Assembly: GCA_013399305.1 (NCBI GenBank)
Contig: VXAI01000025.1
Location: 6,654,143-6,718,142 of the forward strand
DNA from: Rostratula benghalensis
Taxonomy: Eukaryota; Chordata; Aves; Charadriiformes; Rostratulidae
Length of the DNA stretch: 64,000 nucleotides
Direction of reading: 5' to 3'
How positions within the stretch are numbered: the first letter of the stretch is position 1; every line of letters starts with the position of its first letter. Positions 53,391-64,000 of this stretch are shown here, one piece after another. The notes beneath the pieces were generated by a model. That model was not told where the DNA came from and ran no database searches. It saw nothing but the letters and a program-made list of their open reading frames with translations. Made by a program: the position numbers and the translations under genes.

Positions 53391-53899
53391 GGCACATGCA
53401 ACATACCTTGATGTCTTGGCAGAAGGAAATCCCAATGTTAGTATTTTTTAGCAACTTCATACAGTAAAACTTCCTTTTTTCTGTTTGAGACAAAAAAGAG
53501 GGGGAGACAGTAAGACTTGAAGCTAAAAATGACCTAAAAACATATCAGTGATTGAAATCAAGAGATCCACTTCTCGTTACTATTTGACACTTTAAGTCTG
53601 TTTTTTCTTTCTCACCTCTCCTTTTTTATTTTTCACCTTTGTTCTCAGTTTCTTTGTTCTCTTTTAATTATAATCCTGCTAAGCCTGGACATCTCTGTCT
53701 ATTCTGCTCCAGTCACTCCTTGAATACTAACTAGGAAAAGAGGGCCAGCAGTTTCCTCTGTATGCTCTCACATGCTAATATCAGAGAAGTGCTGAATCAA
53801 ATGCCAGTCATGCCACGGCAGCAACTTGAAGCCAAAATGGGATGATTAACTCAGTTCCCATATGCAGGCTTGCTTTCAAAGAAGAGGGGAGACCCCAGC

Positions 53900-54190
53900 A
53901 GAATAAAAAGGTCACATATCATACCGAACTTCACAAAGAGGTGAAAAGGAAGATACAGACAACTGGAGATGAGCTAGTTTAACTTCAGTGCCCAGAGAAA
54001 TACTAGAACAAATTACTAGAGAATTAATTTGTCAGTGCCTAGGGAATAAATGACAAGAAATGGCTGACATTTTTCAAGAATTTATCATGTCAAACTTCTC
54101 TGGTTTCCATCTCTGGCAAGGTAACTTGCCTAATGCATAGAGCAGTAGGTGTCATACATCTTAAATTTAGTAAGGCTTCTGATCAATAAT
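53900..54190 (+). mobile_element. Old CR1/L3-clade LINE fragment (reverse transcriptase region)
   Basis: Phrases on the + strand match the RT-coding region of ancient CR1/L3-type LINEs as I remember it. These are 'gagctagtttaacttcagtgccc', 'aaatactagaacaaatta', 'aatttgtcagtgcctaggg', 'caagaatttatcatgtcaaac', and 'catacatcttaaatttagtaaggcttctgat'. The last would be the 'YLDFSKAFD' motif of the polymerase. It is broken by frameshifts and stops and cannot encode protein. Similar wording may continue to about 54,640 after an interruption (AAGACAAATGCAAATGG). Confidence 0.6.
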
Positions 54191-55041
54191 TCCTACACAG
54201 CAGCATAGGTTATTGGAGAGCTGTTGTTGAAGGGTTTATGCTGCAGATACTGCTTGATGTGCATTTGGACATGCCACTGTGCCTGTCATCCAGGTGCCAC
54301 CTTCACCAGTTTAATCTTCACCAGGTGCCCACAAGTAGAGCTCCTCAGGGAAGATGCTTTAGGGAACACAGAGTCCTGAACTCCTCTGGAGGGCCATGGA
54401 CAGACCATGTGCATTTTCCCATCCAGCATTCAGTTGCTGTAAGGAAGGAGGACATTAGCTGAATAAACCTTCTCTGTGTGTTAAGTGGGCCACAAAGGGC
54501 TTGTCTGAGCATAAATTGTAAAAATGATGCAAAGTTAGAGAGGTGTCTAATAAGCACTTAGGAAAAAAGGTTATCAGTGACCTAATAAAACAGAAATATA
54601 CTCCAAGGTTTATCAAATTTGTTAAAAAGACAAATGCAAATGGCTTCATTTTGTAAGGAACATCGAAGCACACAAAAACAACACCAGGAGAAGTTGAGTC
54701 AGCAGGAGAAATTCAGGAAAGAATGACAGAGGAGGCCACAAACAGAACAAATTCATATTGTGCTGTAGTTTTCACTTCTCAGGTCATCTCTGACATGATC
54801 TGGAACCTCGATCTTTTCCTACATACCCCTAGACCTCCAGCCCAAGATCATAGTTTTTACTTGTGAATCATTTACTAATGAAAAGATAATTGCTGGCTGC
54901 CAGGATGCCATCACAGATGAACAGTAATTTTGAGAATCTGGGGTTTTGGACTTTCTTTTCCTGCAAGAGCAATAATGGGAAATTTGGCACCTTAGCTCTC
55001 AGTTGCTGCGATTTAATGAAATGGTTCTTCTGTAATCCAAG

Positions 55042-55062
55042 AAAAAAAAAAAAAAAAAAAAA
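55042..55062 (+). repeat. Poly(A) tract
   Basis: A 21-base run of A followed by GTTTTT, a homopolymer that may be a retroposon tail. The preceding sequence is not a recognised element. Confidence 0.85.
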
Positions 55063-57137
55063 GTTTTTCCCTTCTGTGATAATTAGAACATCTGTTACAG
55101 GGGCCTTGGGGTAACTGATTCAAAATTAATAAATAAATTAATTGTTTTTCTTAGGTATACCATGTTGAATGTTATGTAGTAAACACCACCTCAGTACTCT
55201 ATCTTAAGGTTTCATACTGTTGTTTTACTGCAGATTATAAACTACTTGAGGTTAGAGCCCAGCTCATGATCTTATCACTGTCCAGGACAAACACATTAAG
55301 TTGCTACTCCAATACAGACAATAAAACAACCGTAATAATTTGTCTACAAGAATGCTCTCAGTGGTTAGAGAGAAGAGCTGATACAACACAACACTGATGA
55401 AACCAAATGAGGCATTTTTGTAATCACCTTGCTTCTATAACTCTTCCAGATAAAGCTCAGTACTCCCGCATTTAATTCCCAACACTGAAAGGAAGAACTA
55501 AATTCCCAAATCTTGCTGTCATTGTAACAAAACAAATCACTCAATCTTATTAAAGTTCTCCAAACTATTCCCAAAGTTAAACTGAGCAGGGCTGCCGTGC
55601 TGAGAGTGGAATTTGACCCACAGCACAGTATGATGCCAGTATATTTATACATTCATTTCTAGAGAGTAGCAGGTTTTGTGAATTGTATAGCTTTTTATTC
55701 CACATAATGATGCAACTTAATGTGTCTCCGTAATGCTTTTCACTTAACTTATACTGAGATAGCTCAGACAGTATCTAAAATGTTACATCATCATTTCCAA
55801 GTTCTTATTCTATTCCCTCCTCATGGCATTTTGCAAATGGTATTTTTGTTCATGTAAGTCACATTCTTCCCAACTATGGAGTCTTTTCACAAAAATCAAA
55901 TTAATCTTACACAAAAATCAGATTCGTAGTATGAATATGTCCAATTTCATTGGATTTTTTTATCGCTTTGTGCTCATAGGCCAAGTCAGTGAATATAACT
56001 GAAATGTCAAATGAAATGTATGGCAAAGCGATTAGGAAGAAACTTTTAGCATTTGTTACAGATTAATATGTTAATTACAGCACGTATTGTGGAAAAAAGA
56101 TTAAGTATCACCAAAGTAAATTTATTTTTAACCAGGTTTATTCCTCACACTTCATAAATTAACCAGTGGAATACATAATGAAGAAGAATTCAGACACTGA
56201 GATTGCTAGAAATTATGCAAAACTCCAAAGCATACAAGGCTGCAATACAGATAACGTCTTTGCCTTAAAATAAGCTCTTCATCAAAGAGAATTATGCTTC
56301 CTCTGAAATATCTATTTTCATAGACTACTTGCAGGTACCTCTAAAATACTTTGCTACAATGACAATGCCAAACCTGATGGATATTTTCAGCTCTATTTTT
56401 GTCATGTAACATATTAAGAAAGACTGAGTGTTGATTCTAAGCATAACAATGCAACCCCCCAGCTGACATCAAAAAAGCTGCTGAGAGAAATAGCTGCACT
56501 TGTAAAAATAACAAAGGGCTACAACGTAATGCAACAGTGAATCTGTAAGCAGAGCAGCACACGCTGTGAGATGTTGATGGCTGCATGAACTTCTCATTCA
56601 TTACTGAATTTGTATCAAACAGACTTGTGTCTTGTATCAAACTTTGGGAGCTTTGCCCTGCATTTCTGAGATATTTTCAGAAAGTTAGAGGGATTCAATG
56701 GCCACCACTTCAGCAGAATTTTTTCCTTTAATTTTAGAGAGTTTGGAGATCGGCTCATGTAGAGTATGGGATGAGAACCGTTTGCAGCCCAAAGTCTGAT
56801 TTGCTTCAAAACCTCAGGCTTTTGCCTATCTCTGTAGTTTGTCTACTCCAACATCTAAACACAGTCTTCACACTGACTTGCTCCTTGGGATAAAGCGGGA
56901 GAGATATGGGAAATACAACCACTCTGTAATTTACAGGGCAACTAATCTAATTTACATTAAAACTAAGCTATGGTGGTTAGTTAACTTGTGTTCTGGGCAA
57001 CTTTCCAAATATTTTGACACGTTGAGTATGACAATTTCTTCCTGGAATAAAGCATTCTTTTTATAACAAGAAAAATAAAAAGATGTGCTAAATTACAGGT
57101 CCACCTGTCAAGAATAATCCTGTGTCAACTGACATGT

Positions 57138-57163
57138 ATTTTGTTAACCCAGGTTAACAAAAT
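57138..57163. repeat. 26-bp near-perfect palindrome
   Basis: ATTTTGTTAACC and GGTTAACAAAAT are exact reverse complements separated by CA. Each arm carries a GTTAAC core, resembling HNF1-type half-sites. The symmetry is seen directly; a regulatory role is conjecture. Confidence 0.8.
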
Positions 57164-59639
57164 AGCAGCAAATTCTGAAATCATTAAGGCCTTCGTTGTT
57201 AATTACTCTAGCAAAGAATGATGCACCTGGCATTTTGAGTGTTTAGTAGACTATTTGTAACATCTTTTGTGGAAAGTCCCTCATTAGATTCCCTGTAAAA
57301 GAATAATTCTACATTATTTTAGGGGCAAAACTGTACAAACTTAGAGGTTGATATCTGAAGGCACGCCAGCATGATGAGACCTGACAGGAATATAATTTTA
57401 CTAGTATTTGGGGATCTGTTTCCTACCAAAACACCAGAGCAATCAAAATCAGCAATCTGAGATCTAAGATTCTGCTAGGCCATCCCTCTTGCTCTCAGTA
57501 GGCTTTTTCTATGTGAAAGGATTATATTGTCACTAATTTTGTGAAATCTTTTTATTGTTTGTTAGATATCTGAGATGAATAGTATCCCTTTGCTCTCTAT
57601 GCTGTTTTAGCACATATAACAACACATCACAAATTTTAACCAAACATTTTACAAAATGTGAATTGAAAGCCCAGAATATTTTATGCCTCACCTTGGCTGT
57701 TCCTGTGAAAGATGGAGAAAGATAGATATTGGTGATAAGTTAATGTTATTGTAATCACAATTCAAGAAGTACAATTACAATTCATTACAGCATTGTTAGA
57801 CCATCATGAAAGAGAGATGACATCTGGTGCAACCTTCATTAAATTAACTGGAAAGAGGTTCAAAAACATCAAAAAACTGGTTCAGGCTCTCAGAAGTCCT
57901 GCTGATGGCACTCCCTTTGGTACTTCTCGCTATTGCTTTGCTTCTCTTTAAATAGCCCATTTGTAACGTACTACTCACAAATGATTGATATCCTCGTTGG
58001 ACCTCTGCAAGGCTGACAATCAAATCTGTTCTTGGTCGCCTCAGCTGCAGCCTCTGGAGTTTCAAATTGCTGAATAACTCTCAACATATCTGGAAAACCA
58101 TTAAAGATCAATCCCCTTAGCTTATTGCAAGCATATCAGGAGTTACTCATTCTTTAAGTCTATAAACCTAATGGTTTTCTCAGACACACAGCTCGTCTCT
58201 ACTGTGCCTGTAGGAATTGAGACATATGTTGGTCATTCTCTACAGTTGGCCCTTTCATAAAGTGTTATGAGAAAATCCAAGTGGCGCTATGTGGAACGTG
58301 AGGCCAGGAAGGTTGTTAAGAAGTGGGACTGCCAAATGCAGTTGGAAGAGAAACTCTTACATCTTCATTAAAACATATTTTCAGCTTTCATTTCCAGTTC
58401 AGTCATGTGTTTAAGGAGCCTTTGACTTATTCTCCCTTCATTGAAAGCAAGCAAAACTAACAAACAACTTTCATAAGTTGCTTATATCCTCATAGATTTT
58501 TAATTGAAATGCAACTCCCACAGCACCTCATTAGTTCATTCAATGTTGTATTAGTTTAATTTACTGAATGGGGTTTTTTGCACCTGCCTCATACATTTAC
58601 CCCATTAAGCATTTGCAGATTATCAGATAACTGCTCAATTAAACTAAACTATTGTTCAAATTGAGTATTTCATTATATTAACAAGGTAAAAAGCTACTTG
58701 GCATGTATCAGCAAACATAGTTTGCTTCACTGAAACATATTTTCAGATTAAGCTGTGACACTCAGACACTTCAGGCCACTAAAGTCAACGGAAAAAACTC
58801 CAATGGCCTTTAGCTAAACTTTTTAATTAGGTGACGTTTCCTTAAGATTACTTCTCTAAGGGAAACTTATTAGAACAGATTCATGTACATCTGGTAATCT
58901 TTGTCTTTTCCTGGTTTCTTACATCCAAAGGTCTATAGATGCACCCAAAATTCAAAGTAGAACTCATCAAACTGAAGAGTTTTGCCTGTTTCGTTACTTG
59001 GGTTTTGTTTGAAACAGCACCAGTTTGTAGACTTTAATGAACCTTTTGGTTCAAAGGCAAACTCAGGCTGACTCATACATTATGTGCTTCAGCTGGAATA
59101 TCTCGGAGAGAGCTATTCTTGGCAACAAGGGAAGCTCATTTTCCTGCAGAAAACTGGTAAAGTGTTAGGGAGTACAATTTAAATTGTGGTACATTATTTT
59201 AGTCTCTGACAGCTAAATTCTGTCCTCCTCATTCACATTGAACAGTGGCTTAATATAAATTTAGCCAAGTGATTCAATGGGGAAGCATCTGCAAGTAAAA
59301 TATTATTCTATACAATTACTATATTGCAGTAAGGTCAGGAAGCCTCATCATAAACAACTCCCCAATACAGTAATTCCAGCCCTAGGGAGCTTTTAAAAGG
59401 GCAAGAGCTGAACAGAGAGATGTGTATAAGCACTGCACAACACACAACCTCAGTCTGCTCCTCTTCCAAGCCAAACTCATCTCACCCATCCTGAGGCAGA
59501 CATGGTGTAGTTCTCTCACAGCTGAGTCACAGCAAAAGCAGAGAGTGCCGTTCAGTGTGATGGGCTGCCATTTGGCACACCAGTTGCCAACTTTCTGAAG
59601 AGACTGGGATGAAATCTGTCCTTGTGAGCATTATTTCCT

Positions 59640-59708
59640 CAGTGCTGCCCCACACCCGTTTGGGCTACATATCCAGCCTGAGATCATTTTATGATTCTGT
59701 GATTCTGA
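59640..59708 (+). repeat. CR1-type LINE tail (short)
   Basis: ATTTTATGATTCTGTGATTCTG at 59,686-59,707 matches the tandem ATTCTRTG octamers that end CR1 elements, here in sense orientation. The body to its left is too diverged to identify, so only the tail is supported. Confidence 0.45.
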
Positions 59709-62700
59709 CTGGTTCTTAGGAAAAAGAAAAAGAGGAGCCATTAGTTTGTAGAAAGGACCCTTTTGCAGCTGCCACTGCCACTGGTGCAGTGCTGTCTCAC
59801 ACCAGTTGGTCCTGCTGCCAGGTGACTAGCATTACCAGCCAGCTTGCAGCAACTGATTTAAGACCCTCTTCATTCAACAGTTTTACTGGATTGCTAAAAA
59901 TTAATTACTATAATTACCATGTAAATTAAATGCATCAAACCAGAAGTTTGTCAGTAAAATCAAAGAGAAACTGTGAAGTACTGTACTGCTGTAGTTAACT
60001 AAATGGAATAAGGTCTAAATAGCTGTTGCTACCTCTTTCCTTTGGTGAAACAACAACAACAACAAAAATCCAGGTTATTATCAACAGAAATTGTCCCATT
60101 AAAGATAAGGAGGCTATCAGCATGAACAAAATTAGCAGGATTTGTCTCCCAAATGACAGGCTGAATAAATAGCTTTCCTTGAGGTACAGCAGCATGGAAT
60201 TTTACCTACCTATCAGCAGACCTGTGAATGCACAACTAGTTAGGGGCTTGGTATAATTAAAGAGGGTGATGTGCTAGTTATGAAAAAGCCTCTCTTGCAC
60301 TAAAAGAACAAAACCTACAAAGCCCTTCTCCCCTTGACTAAATCCTTATGCAGGCAAATAGCTGTTCTTGTCCACAGATCTGCAACAATTCACATACCTT
60401 TAAGGTTACAGACACTCGTGGCAGCTCGGGAAGCTGTCCCCAAGGTAACTGCTACAGTAAACCTCTGTGGCTGAATGCATTTGTTTAATGGACTGCCAGT
60501 CCAAAATTATTACACAATCATTGCAGATTTTCCTTAGCCACTGATGATCCATGAACATACCTGAAGGCAGGTAATTAAGAATCTAAATTAGAATTTTTAT
60601 TTCTTGCAGTTAATTTTAGTCTGAGTTGATAAAGGATGTGTTGCAGAGATAAAAATTAAAAATAAAATAAACAGTCCTTATGAGTGAGCTAGCAGAAAAT
60701 CCCTAACTGATTTTTTGAGGATGGCATCATTGTAACTTCTAGAAAAATCCCTGTTATAACTGCTAAAAAACAAAGAAAAAAAAGTCAGATTTAGCATTAG
60801 CAATGCTAAAAATACAATTATTAGCAGAAGTACGTGTCCACTAATATTACCATTCTTCACCTTAGCCTTTCTCTTGTTTGATCTACCTGTTCTCATCACT
60901 TTTACACTGCAAAATCTCCAAGTCACTTATCCTGTGTTTGTCCAGGATATAACAGACTGAAGACGAGACCTGTTTGTCATCTTCCAGTAATGCGATACAG
61001 ACAACAGAAGTAATATGGAATAAAACTGCATCAGGAATGACTGCAGTACAGAATTAAAAATACAGTAATATATCCCTTTGCACAAAAGTTACATAAAGTA
61101 ACTCAGATAACATGGAAGCCACTGGAGAATGTTATTGCTAGAGATATTTTTTGTGTATAAATAGAATAACCCTGAGGTTTTCCCTTGCCATTCAAATAAA
61201 GATGATTATTTTACCCTGATAATATTAAGAATTAATTCTGCCCCAGCTCTGAAGCAAGTATGTAACTTTTTTTAAAAAGCTTCTTCTTAAAAATGCAATA
61301 TATTATTGCAGATCACCAAAGAAAATACTATATTGAAATTCATGTATCCCAAATACATTCAAACAGCGACAGAAAAGCATCAACGCAGAATCCTCCTACA
61401 TAGGCCATTCTTTTTTTAACTAAGATTGGCATTTTGTCTTTGAACCATGACTATTCCCACTGACTTCATCAGTGGGTCTTGTGGGAGACAAAGGATGAAG
61501 CTGTGGCAAAGGGGCCTTCAGATTTAGAAAGAACAAAAACCAGAAGAAATAGAATTTATTATTTGAAAGCTAAAGATGTTTGACAGTCTTAGAGTCTTTG
61601 CAAATAGAAACCAAAATTTTAAACTGGTGACAGTCAAGGAGAGTTGCAAACTTATACCCCTTGCTGCAGTTCAGCTCACATTGGAAGAACAGGACATAGG
61701 GAACCAGCACCAACTTCCACAGCTCAGAAAAAAGAACCTTGACTGTGCTGCAGTCAAACTTAGACATGAATGTGCAAGCAGTTTCTATTTGGAGTAAGGA
61801 TCATTGCAATGGAAATATGAAAGTAACCATAATACGCGGCTTTTGGTGAAAACTAGGAGTTTATCCATTAAGTGCTTCTTTCAGAATTCACTCACATTGC
61901 TCCTGTACAGTTTTTGTGGTCTGACATCCATTATGGTTTAGGGATTTGGGTTTTGAAATGAGTTTTTGAGCCTACAGGGCAAAAACTGCCTCTAGAATCA
62001 GGTGCCTGACAAGCAAGGCCAGAGAAATGCCCAAATCCAAAATCATCTCAGTTTCATACTTGCATAGAGTTAACTTTTCTACAGATCTAGGCTCATCTGA
62101 AGTTTCACCACATCTAATATAAGCTGTTAACCACTGATCCATTATTTTTTAAGCAAAATGTTTGAGCTTTAGCACAAAGTTTTTAATGTTAATGGATCCC
62201 AGCACTTTTTCTTTTTTTTTTTTTCCAAACTGTTTAAGAAAGATTTTCAGGTTGTCAGCATCCCAAACTCCCCATTTATGTGCATCCATTTAAAAAGAAA
62301 ACTCTCGGCACCTGCGCATCTGCAATTCTGATCTTGTGGATCTTTTAGCAATAGGCAACAAAGGTCTACTACTATTCAGAGTGGGACAAATATGGGTAAA
62401 TCTTTCAGTTTCACACTGTAACACCAAAATTCCCAGGGGAGCTCAGTCATCAGCTTCAGAGAGAGCAGCATGAGGCATTTGCACAGGCCTCACACCCAAG
62501 TTGTACAGCCAAAGGCCAGGACTTACCCTAGTAGCCTTAACAGCTCTAAACTACATTACCACACATGTGATGTGCTACAGGCAAATAAAAATAATCCAGT
62601 CATCAGAACCGTTTCATAAAGCCCAGAGATGCAGTGTGAAAGACAGTAGGGACAACTCGCTTTTCCTTTTTTCTTAAGTACCTAACTTCACTAAACTGGG

Positions 62701-64000
62701 AAACCCAATAACAAGCTTCAGCAATGAAAGAACTATTTTGGAATGCAGTGAACGGAAAAGCTTTGAAAGATAAATACTACTTTCACATGTTTACAATTTC
62801 TTTGGAGAACGCTTTCTCCCTCCCACTGTCTCAAGAGTCTGCGTATGTCCAACTCCCACAGACTGCTTCATGAAGTTCAGACTCTCTACGATGAGACAAG
62901 GATATTTTCATGTACTTTTTAAAAAGAATATTCCTTTCTAACACTTAGACTTCTACTACCTCGTCAATTCCTCTGTACGCTACCAGGGAAAAGAGCAGTA
63001 GCAAATAACAGAAAAGCAGGATCAACACAACAAGTCAGCTGCACGGGACTAGGAATCTCACAAAGATGAGCAGAGTCAAGGGAAAAAACAGAGAGCAATC
63101 AAATTAACAGCATACATTTATATTACAGTATTTTGTAAGAATGCTAGCTGGATCTGCGTTTTATTCCATCTAAAATTATAGGGATGGCAGGAGGAGATCA
63201 CACTCAGCTCTGGTTTGTATGAAGTCTACAGCTGGCCCAAAAAGATGAAAAGTCTTGCAACCAGAAGGAAGAGTGGATGTTTTATTGCTGCTACTGAGAT
63301 CTAAAAAGCAACGGCTGTTCTTCCTTTCTACATGCCTTTCTATCTTCTCTTCCCAGCTGGAAGCACTAAATGACGGGCCACGCTCCTTGGAGACCAAATG
63401 TTTCTGTCCATTTCTCATGTGCCTCTCATCTTTACCACTGAGGCCTTTCCAGAGGCACATCTGGCCCAAAGCAGGTAGCAGCAAAAATCTCATAAGAAAG
63501 CTGGGAGCTTCTTACAAGTTTTCCAGCCCAGTCTGGCAGATGCAAGAGTTTCCTGATAATCATCAAAACGGTTGGATGCTTTCTGAAGCTTATCTGAGCC
63601 AAACAGAACCTCAGGCCCTTCTGAGGTTTGTCCTGCATTGGTTTGAATAGGCTTCAGACGGTCATTGTATTGTATTCTGAAAGTGATTTTCTTTGTTGTG
63701 CTCAGAGCAATAACCAACCGAGTGTGGAGACTGCACTTCTTTGCCATATCACCCATGCTCATATGTTTGGTTTTTTCAGCCTCTACTGTTTGATCCTCCG
63801 CAATGGGTTCTATACAGATACAAAAATTAGATGTGACACTGAGGAATATATTCAAATGAAACAGAGGCAACTAGAAAAATTATTAAGAGAGTAGCAGGGA
63901 TGGGATTTCTCTGCTAAAGGCTAAATAATGTTAATTTCCTAGAAACTGATCCAACCTTTATACTCAGTGGCTCAGCACTGCAGGCAGCACATCTGTTTGC

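Larger units (their letters stand above)
47527..53890. other. Non-coding region after the CR1 copy
   Basis: AT-rich sequence without a recognisable gene. It contains a T/G tract at 50,247-50,285 and the G/T tract at 51,822-51,915. The stretch around 49,560-49,720 is very AT-rich with repeated TAATAAAG-like words. Open frames here are at most about 106 codons and the larger ones cross simple repeats. Confidence 0.6.
54191..64000. other. Distal non-coding region, no gene recognised
   Basis: AT-rich DNA with a poly(A) run (55,042-55,062), (CAA)n near 60,051-60,063, a T-run near 62,211-62,223 and many short open frames. A minus-strand segment at 57,979-58,089 has both splice-site consensus sequences and an open frame, but no recognised product. 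A 126-codon minus-strand frame at 63,490-63,870 is not recognisable either. I see no HSBP1 coding sequence, which is the gene expected downstream of CDH13 in other vertebrates. Confidence 0.55.

Noticed and set aside
1..64000. CRISPR arrays, operons, phage or bacterial systems
   Set aside because: There are no direct-repeat/spacer arrays or densely packed genes. The window is intron-containing vertebrate DNA.
25151..64000. HSBP1 or MLYCD, the genes expected downstream of CDH13 from human synteny
   Set aside because: I looked for the HSBP1 coiled-coil peptide and saw nothing like it in any frame. The neighbouring gene probably lies beyond the window.

Overview
The window is vertebrate nuclear DNA: AT-rich, gene-poor, with spliced coding exons, poly(A) signals and degraded retroelements. 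It is most probably from a bird. The decayed non-LTR elements at about 47.2-47.5 kb and 13.8 kb look like avian CR1 3' ends. The LTR-like fragment at about 22.9 kb resembles one common in bird genomes. The encoded peptide looks like bird T-cadherin. There are no bacterial-style operons. A 37-base run of N at 33,984-34,020 marks an assembly gap.

One gene is recognised with confidence: the 3' end of CDH13 (T-cadherin, a GPI-anchored cadherin) on the + strand. Bases 1-6,904 are intron. Exon 12 by human-style numbering (6,905-7,138) carries the EC4/EC5 boundary and the start of EC5. A short intron of 1.27 kb follows. Exon 13 (8,409-8,624) carries the rest of EC5, the Cys-rich end and the hydrophobic GPI-attachment signal. 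A 15 kb intron then leads to a proposed last exon starting at 23,606. That exon adds only the end of a Cys codon, one Leu and a stop, followed by the 3'UTR. If the exon 13 donor is not used, the reading frame runs on for six residues (KSFPEL) and stops at 8,645-8,647. This agrees with the alternative C-terminus I recall for chick 'T-cadherin 2'.

The 3'UTR begins at 23,614. It has candidate AATAAA signals at 24,237, 24,995 and 25,131. It also contains a perfect 14-bp RFX/X-box palindrome at 23,645-23,658, and a 16-bp palindrome immediately before the second poly(A) signal.

From about 25.2 kb to 64 kb I recognise no protein-coding gene. This stretch looks like the region downstream of CDH13. 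It holds old LINE pieces (about 41.9, 47.2, 53.9 and 59.7 kb), simple repeats, homopolymers, an extreme G/T tract at 51.8 kb, and several non-coding stretches that could be regulatory. The longest open frames here (154-206 codons) lack a recognisable family or splice context and are treated as chance. I see no novel multi-gene system. The most interesting items are the alternative T-cadherin terminus and the palindromes in the 3'UTR.
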